Below, piece after piece: positions 5,985 through 9,251 of a DNA stretch of 9,251 nucleotides. Source of the DNA: DATGHS01 sp035307785 (GTDB lineage Bacteria; Planctomycetota; Planctomycetia; Gemmatales; Gemmataceae); assembly GCA_035307785.1 (NCBI GenBank), contig DATGHS010000251.1, positions 1 to 9,251 of the forward strand, written 5' to 3'. The position numbers and the translations under genes were made by a program. Under the pieces are notes generated by a model. That model made no database searches. It was not told the DNA's origin and worked only from the letters and a program-made list of their open reading frames with translations. Positions within the stretch are counted from its first letter, which is position 1. The number at the start of each line of letters is the position of its first letter.

Positions 5985-6070
5985 CGGAAGGAGTGGGAGT
6001 TGAACCCACAAGGCCTCTTCGGCTCGCCCGCTTTCGAGGCGGGTGCCATCGCCCATTGGCTTGCCCTTCC
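5985..6070 (-). tRNA. tRNA-Ser(CGA)
   Basis: 86-nt class II tRNA. The acceptor GGAAGGG/TCCTTCC pairs with one G-U; G73 fits serine. D-stem GCCA/TGGC. The anticodon stem CCCGC/GCGGG closes CTCGAAA (CGA). The variable region is 17 nt and contains GCC/GGC. The T-arm is GTGGG-TTCAACT-CCCAC. The link between acceptor and D-stem is 3 nt (CAA) instead of 2. One nucleotide separates it from tRNA-Gln(TTG). Confidence 0.93.
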
Positions 6071-6076
6071 AAGAAA

Positions 6077-6100
6077 GCCCAGGGACGGAAGTCCCTGGGC
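6077..6100 (-). terminator. Hairpin with CTTCCG loop between tRNA-Asn and tRNA-Ser
   Basis: GCCCAGGGA (6077-6085) pairs perfectly with TCCCTGGGC (6092-6100). On the minus strand the loop is CTTCCG and the tail TTTCTT. It has the same design as the terminator at 7711-7746 but a weaker U-tract, so it may cause partial termination or act as a processing site within the array. Confidence 0.6.
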
Positions 6101-6105
6101 ACCAG

Positions 6106-6179
6106 CTGGGGCGGCAGGAATCGAACCTGCAACCTCCTGCTTAACAGGCAGGCGCATCTACCAGTTGAGCTACACCCCA
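6106..6179 (-). tRNA. tRNA-Asn(GTT)
   Basis: The acceptor TGGGGTG/CGCCCCA has U1-A72 and G73, as in asparagine tRNAs. U8, A14 and GG are present. The anticodon stem CCTGC/GCAGG closes CTGTTAA (GUU). The T-arm is GCAGG-TTCGATT-CCTGC. One extra U bulges from the 3' strand of the D-stem (GATGC where GAGC is expected opposite GCTC). Confidence 0.93.
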
Positions 6180-6182
6180 ATC

Positions 6183-6261
6183 CCAGGTGTCAGGAGTCAC
6201 GAATCAGGGGTCAGCATTGCAACTGCTTGCTGACTCCTGACTCCTGATTCCTGACTCCTGG
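6183..6261. repeat. Inverted repeat of CAGGAGT-type 7-mers between tRNA-Gly and tRNA-Asn
   Basis: 34-nt arms 6183-6216 and 6228-6261 (CCAGG...GTCAGCA against TGCTGAC...CCTGG) pair with a few mismatches around an 11-nt loop. The design matches the 7-mer arrays at 4920 and 5081, with a different unit sequence (TCAGGAG). Confidence 0.85.
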
Positions 6262-6266
6262 CTCAA

Positions 6267-6338
6267 AGCGTCCACCGGGAATTGAACCCGGACCTCCGGC
6301 GTGGCGGGCCAGCGGGCAAGCCGTTACACCATGGACGC
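6267..6338 (-). tRNA. tRNA-Gly(GCC) with C33
   Basis: The acceptor GCGTCCA/TGGACGC is perfect; U73 fits glycine. The anticodon stem CTGGC/GCCGG closes CCGCCAC: anticodon GCC, but position 33 is C instead of the nearly invariant U. The D-stem (GTGT against GCCC) has a U-C mismatch at 11:24, and A21 is replaced by U. The T-arm is CCGGG-TTCAATT-CCCGG. Confidence 0.87.
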
Positions 6339-6348
6339 ATAAAGCCCG

Positions 6349-6389
6349 GCGAGCCGAACCGGACCTCAGTGCCGCTCGGCTCGCGGCAC
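6349..6389. repeat. Overlapping hairpins downstream of tRNA-Trp
   Basis: GCGAGCCGA (6349-6357) pairs perfectly with TCGGCTCGC (6376-6384). An overlapping alternative, GTGCCGC (6369-6375) with GCGGCAC (6383-6389), is mutually exclusive with it. Confidence 0.6.
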
Positions 6390-6429
6390 TTACCTCGCTT
6401 GCAATTTCCGTTTTTCCCTCGCCCTTGAT

Positions 6430-6488
6430 GGGGGAGGGCTAGGGTGGGCGTGACGCTCTGTGCTTATCCCCCACCCCAACCCTCCCCC
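6430..6488. repeat. G/C-rich inverted repeat between tRNA-Trp and tRNA-Gly
   Basis: GGGGGAGGGCTAGGGTGGG (6430-6448) pairs with 6470-6488 over 19 positions with two mismatches. It resembles the widely dispersed CCCTCCCC-type intergenic repeats. Confidence 0.8.
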
Positions 6489-6519
6489 ACAAGGGGGGAG
6501 GGGACCGAACATTCTGAAG

Positions 6520-6599
6520 CAGGGCCGCGAGGAATCGAACCCCGTAGGACAACGCCGCCGGTTTTGGAGGCCGGCCGAACTCCCAGGTTCAACAGCCCT
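6520..6599 (-). tRNA. tRNA-Trp(CCA) with enlarged variable region
   Basis: The acceptor AGGGCTG/CGGCCCT has A1-U72 and G73, the bacterial tryptophan identity set. D-stem GAAC/GTTC with a short 6-nt loop. The anticodon arm CCGGC-CTCCAAA-ACCGG gives CCA, with a C-A mismatch at 31:39. The T-arm is CGGGG-TTCGATT-CCTCG. The variable region is about 13 nt (CGGCGTTGTCCTA), against 5 nt in normal tRNA-Trp. It is the first tRNA of the array, 7 nt after the terminator U-tract. Confidence 0.82.
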
Positions 6600-6606
6600 G
6601 TAAATG

Positions 6607-6640
6607 AAAAAGGCCGGATGTCGCGGTGACACCCGGCCTT
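6607..6640 (-). terminator. Intrinsic terminator upstream of the tRNA array
   Basis: On the minus strand AAGGCCGGGTGTC (6640-6628) pairs with GACATCCGGCCTT (6622-6610) over 13 positions, one of them a G-U, closing a 5-nt loop and running into a T5 tract at 6611-6607. The G-U would be an A-C mismatch on the plus strand, which supports minus-strand function. The first tRNA starts 7 nt later. Confidence 0.85.
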
Positions 6641-6673
6641 GTTGTGGCCGCCTGAAATCAGGAAGGTGTCACC
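6625..6673 (-). promoter_or_regulatory. Candidate antiterminator: three-way RNA structure overlapping the terminator
   Basis: On the minus strand, GGTGACACC (6673-6665) pairs perfectly with GGTGTCACC (6633-6625). Between them sit exactly two small hairpins, CCTG-ATTT-CAGG and CGGCC-ACAACAA-GGCCG; apart from the two hairpin loops only two nucleotides (UU) are unpaired. Positions 6625-6640 are shared with the terminator, mostly its 5' arm, so the two folds exclude each other. Any signal is unknown. Confidence 0.5.
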
Positions 6674-6770
6674 AGACCAGGACCTGCAGCATCCACTGCG
6701 AGCCTAAACCGACGCGCGGTTGCTCCGTGGATTGCTGGAAAAACATCGAATTTGGTAGTGATCTCAACAT
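6669..6770 (-). CDS. Possible 33-residue leader ORF, weak
   Basis: ATG at 6770 to TGA at 6669-6671 encodes a 33-residue peptide with two Trp codons near the end (QWMLQVLVW). The stop overlaps the 5' arm of the candidate antiterminator. A GGGG tract sits about 7 nt before the ATG, which is only a poor Shine-Dalgarno. It resembles no protein I know. I list it only because of its position before an attenuator-like structure and a tRNA-Trp gene; it may well not be translated. The rest of 6641-6869 shows no other gene I can support. Confidence 0.15.
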   Translation of the reverse strand: MLRSLPNSMFFQQSTEQPRVGLGSQWMLQVLVW

Positions 6771-6869
6771 TGTTCGCCCCGTTTGGTGGAAAGCGGGAAT
6801 CGGTCTTACAAAGGAATAGACGCGGAAGTTCGAAGTTGGTTCGCGGAAAACCAAAAGATTTTTCAGAAT

Positions 6870-6942
6870 CCGTTTACGTTTCGCGCACGCTCCCAACGAT
6901 CGGAATCGCTGATTTTTGCCAGTGTGCGCGAAACGTAAACGG
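6870..6942 (-). terminator. Perfect 19-bp inverted repeat abutting the stop of the CBM9 gene
   Basis: CCGTTTACGTTTCGCGCAC (6870-6888) is the exact reverse complement of 6924-6942, with 35 nt between. The minus-strand TGA of the upstream gene (6943-6945) touches the repeat directly. The following bases (ATTCTGAAAAATCTTTT) are A/T rich but not a clean U-tract. Terminator or 3'-end stabiliser is the likely role. Confidence 0.55.
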
Positions 6943-7695
6943 TCACTTCACAAACGTCAATTCCCCCCAATCCTCATGCCGGTGGAAATCCGGCTTCGTC
7001 AGTGGTGCGGTGGACATCAATTCCGGTTGCTCAAGCGTCCACGAATAATCGTAGCGGCACAGCGCGAACTTCCATTTCGCGCCCACCTCGGGCCGGCCGC
7101 CGGTTTGTTTGAAGGCCGACCAGGGGATACGACCTTCCACGGTCCAGCCGCCGTCTTTGTCGGTGAACTTGTTGAGGGTTCCCCGCAGCTTGACGGCGGA
7201 CTCCAGGCCCAGCTTCGATTGCCTGGCGAACCGCTGGTAGCCCCCCGCCCCGCGCGAAGGCAGGAACAGCTCCAACGGCGTGTTCGCCGCGTTGACCTGG
7301 AACTCGTAATACGGCGGCTTGCCGGCGGACGGCTTCAGAAAAATCTCGAAGACGTCGTTCAGCCAGGTCATACCGTTACGTTCGGTCACGTCGGCGTAAA
7401 GGTCGTAGTCCTCCATGTCGGCCATGAAGTAGAAGTACTGCTCGTCCCACAGCAGCTTGGCCGTGGTCACCGTGCTTGGTACTCTCTTCTCCCAGTAGAT
7501 GCTGAACGCGGTGAGTTCTTGCGCATTATTCCAGGCCGGTTCGTCGATTCGGCCGTCAATTTTGATGGGGCCGGTCGCCCAGCGGCATTCGGCAGCGCGA
7601 ACAACCGGCGGCTCCGCTTGCGGCTTCGCCGGCGGAGGCGGGTCGGAGCAGGCAAGCGGGAGAAGCGGGAGAAGGAAGAGAAAACGGCGGAACAT
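6943..7695 (-). CDS. CBM9-like carbohydrate-binding lipoprotein
   Basis: This 250-residue exported protein has one carbohydrate-binding family 9-like domain (PF06452 type). The ATG at 7695 is chosen because GGAAGAGG lies a suitable distance upstream and a signal peptide starts there (MFRRFLFLLPLLPLAC); the frame extends to a GTG at 7728, but that codon is inside a terminator hairpin. Cys16 after PLA, followed by a Pro-rich linker, indicates a lipoprotein, although the lipobox is not ideal (Pro at -3). The domain spans about residues 40-248: IDGRIDEPAW, the central WLNDVFEIFLKP and YEFQVNAANTP strands, and GWTVEGRIPWSAF are characteristic. In this family the domain occurs in xylan-binding and many envelope proteins; the ligand here is unknown. 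It lies 63 nt downstream of the FG-GAP gene, with a terminator in between, so it is probably mostly independently transcribed. Confidence 0.88.
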   Translation of the reverse strand: MFRRFLFLLPLLPLACSDPPPPAKPQAEPPVVRAAECRWATGPIKIDGRIDEPAWNNAQELTAFSIYWEKRVPSTVTTAKLLWDEQYFYFMADMEDYDLYADVTERNGMTWLNDVFEIFLKPSAGKPPYYEFQVNAANTPLELFLPSRGAGGYQRFARQSKLGLESAVKLRGTLNKFTDKDGGWTVEGRIPWSAFKQTGGRPEVGAKWKFALCRYDYSWTLEQPELMSTAPLTKPDFHRHEDWGELTFVK

Positions 7696-7710
7696 GACTG
7701 CGCCTCTTCC

Positions 7711-7746
7711 AAAAAAACGAAAGCCCACGGACGGAAGTCCGTGGGC
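7711..7746 (-). terminator. Intrinsic terminator of the FG-GAP gene
   Basis: On the minus strand GCCCACGGA, loop CTTCCG, TCCGTGGGC (7746-7723) is followed by TTTCGTTTTTTT (7722-7711). Perfect 9-bp stem with a U-tail, 12 nt after the stop. It shares stem design and the identical loop with the hairpin at 6077-6100. Confidence 0.88.
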
Positions 7747-7758
7747 CCTCCGTTGACT

Positions 7759-8976
7759 CTACTTCACCTGCAAATGCACGAACGTCCCCTTTTTATTCGA
7801 CGTCACAATATCCAGCTTCCCATCGCCGTCGAAATCGATGACCTGGAACTGCGTGCCCACGCCGGAATCCTCGTCGATGACATGCGGGATGAACGAGATC
7901 GTTCCGTCGCTGCTCTTCTTGGCCTGGAACCAATAGAGGTACGCCGGCTTGTCGGAGCCCGGCTCATTCTTGCCGTGCGACCAGAAGCGCTTGCCGGTGA
8001 CCAGATCTTTCAGCCCGTCACCGTCGAGATCGACGCACCACATCGAGTGGGTTTCCGAAACCAGTTGCGGAAAGAGATCGACCTTCACGAAATTCGGATG
8101 ATCCTTGCCCGGTTTCTGCCGATAACTCCAGATGCCGAATTTGTGCGCCGAGCTGCTAATGATGTCGGCCTTGCCGTCGCCGTCGATGTCGTACGCAAAC
8201 ATGTCGGCACACGCTTCGCCGAGATTCGCGGGGTGGAATTTCCACGGCTCATCGCTGACTTTCGCCGGTTGCTCCCACCAGCCGCCGGTGCAGATCACAT
8301 CGAGCCGGCCATCGCCGTTGACGTCACCGATGCCGAGGCCGTGCGAGAAGCGACGGGTGCCGGGGATTTCTTTGCCCGGAGCGCTTGGCTCGCTGATCGG
8401 GTGCATTTCCCAAAGCGCCGTCGGGTCCTTGCCGGGAGCAAACCACGCCATCTGCCCCTGGTCTTCTTTCCCCTTCGTCTGCCAGCCCATGACAAGCACT
8501 TTCTTGCCGGTGCCGAAGAGATCGACGTACGTCGGCGTCTCGTTGCAGGCGCTGTGCCAGATCATGTGCTCTTTCCAGTGCCCGTCTTTGCCCTGTGGGT
8601 TCTCGTACCAGTAGGCCGGCTTGCCGGGGAAGCCGATCACGATCTGGTCGGGCCAACCGTCTTTGTTGATGTCATCCGCCCAGCAGCACATGCACTCGCT
8701 ATAGCTGCCCAGGCCTTTGTCTTTGATGTTCACCGGCTTGCGGATTTCGTGCTTTTCCCAGCTCGGGTTTTCGTACCAGTAGTCGCCGATGAGAATATCG
8801 AGCTTGCCATCCTTGTTGACGTCGGCAACGGCCACGCCTTCGGAGCGAAACACCGGCTCGACCACGATCTTTTTCCACTTGATCGGCCCATCCGCTTTGG
8901 GCGGTTCGTCGGCGGGCAAGAAGCTCAATAGCGCCGGCAACGCGAACAGCGCCAGCCAGCATCGGGAAAGACGCAT
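7759..8976 (-). CDS. Secreted FG-GAP/VCBS-repeat protein
   Basis: This 405-residue protein has an N-terminal signal peptide (MRLSRCWLALFALPALLSFL, cleavage near PADE) and a predicted beta-propeller of FG-GAP/VCBS repeats. Calcium-binding DxDxDG-type loops start at about residues 52 (DVNKDGKLD), 102 (DINKDGWPD), 218 (DVNGDGRLD), 263 (DIDGDGKAD), 316 (DLDGDGLKD) and 381 (DFDGDGKLD), with a degenerate one near 152. WYENP follows the first two loops. A Cys cluster, CMCC (95-98), is present and could form disulphides. The start is supported by GAGGA 8 nt before the ATG. Proteins of this kind are abundant in planctomycetes, are exported, and generally have no known enzymatic function; a structural, binding or adhesion role is inference. 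It diverges from the gene at 9131 and ends in a strong terminator. Confidence 0.92.
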   Translation of the reverse strand: MRLSRCWLALFALPALLSFLPADEPPKADGPIKWKKIVVEPVFRSEGVAVADVNKDGKLDILIGDYWYENPSWEKHEIRKPVNIKDKGLGSYSECMCCWADDINKDGWPDQIVIGFPGKPAYWYENPQGKDGHWKEHMIWHSACNETPTYVDLFGTGKKVLVMGWQTKGKEDQGQMAWFAPGKDPTALWEMHPISEPSAPGKEIPGTRRFSHGLGIGDVNGDGRLDVICTGGWWEQPAKVSDEPWKFHPANLGEACADMFAYDIDGDGKADIISSSAHKFGIWSYRQKPGKDHPNFVKVDLFPQLVSETHSMWCVDLDGDGLKDLVTGKRFWSHGKNEPGSDKPAYLYWFQAKKSSDGTISFIPHVIDEDSGVGTQFQVIDFDGDGKLDIVTSNKKGTFVHLQVK

Positions 8977-9066
8977 GGGTATGATCCTCGAAGAGAATTT
9001 CGGTGAGAGTCGATGGGGTGATTATCTTCCGGGCTGCAAAAAAGAAAACCCCCGTTTAGGTTTCCG

Positions 9067-9072
9067 TACAAT
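9067..9072 (+). promoter_or_regulatory. Possible -10 element (TACAAT) in the divergent intergenic region
   Basis: TACAAT matches TATAAT at five of six positions, 58 nt before the ATG at 9131. No convincing -35 hexamer lies 16-18 nt upstream. The 8977-9130 region must hold promoters for both divergent genes, but I cannot identify the other. Confidence 0.25.
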
Positions 9073-9130
9073 GCCCACGCGGCGAGGAAGACTCAGTTCC
9101 ACCGTAACCCCATCAAGCAAGAGGCCGGCC

Positions 9131-9251
9131 ATGAGAGCGATTATTAGCGTGTTGGTGGCACTGGCAGTCGTGGACTTGTTCGGGCCCTTCGCTCAAGCCG
9201 ACGAAAAGAAGATCGATGCCGCCAAGCTGATCGGAAAATGGGAAACGACCA
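9131..9251 (+). CDS. Small secreted protein of planctomycete 'LIGKWE' type (N-terminal part, 3' end outside window)
   Basis: The first 40 codons are visible. A signal peptide (MRAIISVLVALAVVDLFGPF, cleavage after AQA) is followed by DEKKIDAAKLIGKWETT. A GAGG lies 6 nt before the ATG and supports the start. A secretion signal followed by 'KLxGKWE' is seen in planctomycete paralogous families of small exported, possibly lipocalin-like, proteins (TIGR03066/TIGR03067 type) of unknown function. The family call is from memory of this short motif and remains tentative. It is transcribed divergently from the FG-GAP gene. Confidence 0.65.
   Translation, partial: MRAIISVLVALAVVDLFGPFAQADEKKIDAAKLIGKWETT

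Noticed and set aside
5232..6247. Small frames with VGVEPT, GIEPATS, RESNPS or FDSLTG motifs and repeated IPHSEFRIPHS peptides
   Set aside because: They are translations of tRNA T-arms (GGTTCGAATCC and its complement) and of the GGAATGCGGAAT repeats. Similar database 'proteins' are annotation artefacts.
4037..6599. CRISPR array
   Set aside because: The repeats are inverted hairpins of several families between tRNA genes, not regularly spaced direct repeats with unique spacers, and no cas gene is present.
6607..6640. T-box riboswitch: GGGTGTCACCGCG resembles the T-box consensus AGGGTGGNACCGCG
   Set aside because: Two mismatches fall in the UGGN tRNA-binding bulge, no separate downstream terminator partner exists, and I see no Stem I or specifier loop upstream. 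T-boxes are not known to me from planctomycetes. The likeness is probably chance; an Infernal search with RF00230 would settle it.
7696..7728. Upstream GTG start (7728) for the CBM9 gene
   Set aside because: It lies within the terminator stem, lacks a ribosome binding site, and would put eleven residues before the signal peptide. The ATG at 7695 has a good Shine-Dalgarno.
6916..8931. 671-codon open frame on the plus strand
   Set aside because: It is antisense to two well-supported genes (CBM9 lipoprotein and FG-GAP protein), has low-complexity Arg-rich translation without recognisable domains, and crosses the terminator at 7711-7746. It is a GC-rich shadow.

Overview
The window looks like a piece of a planctomycete chromosome, probably from the Pirellulales/Gemmatales side of the phylum. 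This rests on three things: a ~1000-residue secreted protein with a propeller, HEAT repeats and a C-terminal CxxCH haem site, which is an architecture typical of the PVC superphylum; a secreted FG-GAP/VCBS protein and a small secreted 'LIGKWE' protein of planctomycete type; and intergenic spaces filled with short palindromic repeats. No species can be named from the sequence alone.

Layout. 1-896 (+) is the 3' part of bioA, a biotin-synthesis aminotransferase, with an apparent in-frame insertion. It converges on a haem-binding dehydrogenase-like gene (943-3930, -). A double palindrome at 893-946 lies between them and contains both stop codons.

4037-6599 (-) is an array of 16 tRNA genes, all on one strand and none with an encoded CCA. 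In transcription order they are Trp(CCA), Gly(GCC), Asn(GTT), Ser(CGA), Gln(TTG), Gln(CTG), Leu(CAG), Leu(TAA), Glu(CTC), Met(CAT), Val(TAC), Phe(GAA), Pro(TGG), Arg(TCT), Thr(CGT), Cys(GCA). Two features stand out. About two thirds of the tRNAs break near-universal tRNA rules: Leu tRNAs without a long variable arm, a Trp tRNA with a 13-nt variable region, a Thr tRNA without the UUC T-loop, a Met tRNA with a shortened D-arm, and a Gly tRNA with C33. In addition, every spacer longer than 30 nt contains a self-complementary repeat, drawn from about five sequence families.

A U-tailed terminator hairpin (6607-6640, -) ends 7 nt before the first tRNA. Its 5' arm can instead join a compact three-way structure (6625-6673). 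This suggests that entry into the array is controlled by transcription attenuation.

Upstream of the array on the same strand are a CBM9-like lipoprotein (6943-7695, -) and a secreted FG-GAP protein (7759-8976, -), separated by a terminator hairpin. A divergent small secreted protein starts at 9131 (+) and runs off the window.

Working together: the two right-hand secreted proteins and the haem protein look like typical planctomycete cell-envelope or extracellular genes and have no evident link to the tRNAs. The array is the unusual element. It could be an accessory set of tRNAs under relaxed selection or a specialised alternative set, and the sequence alone cannot decide which.
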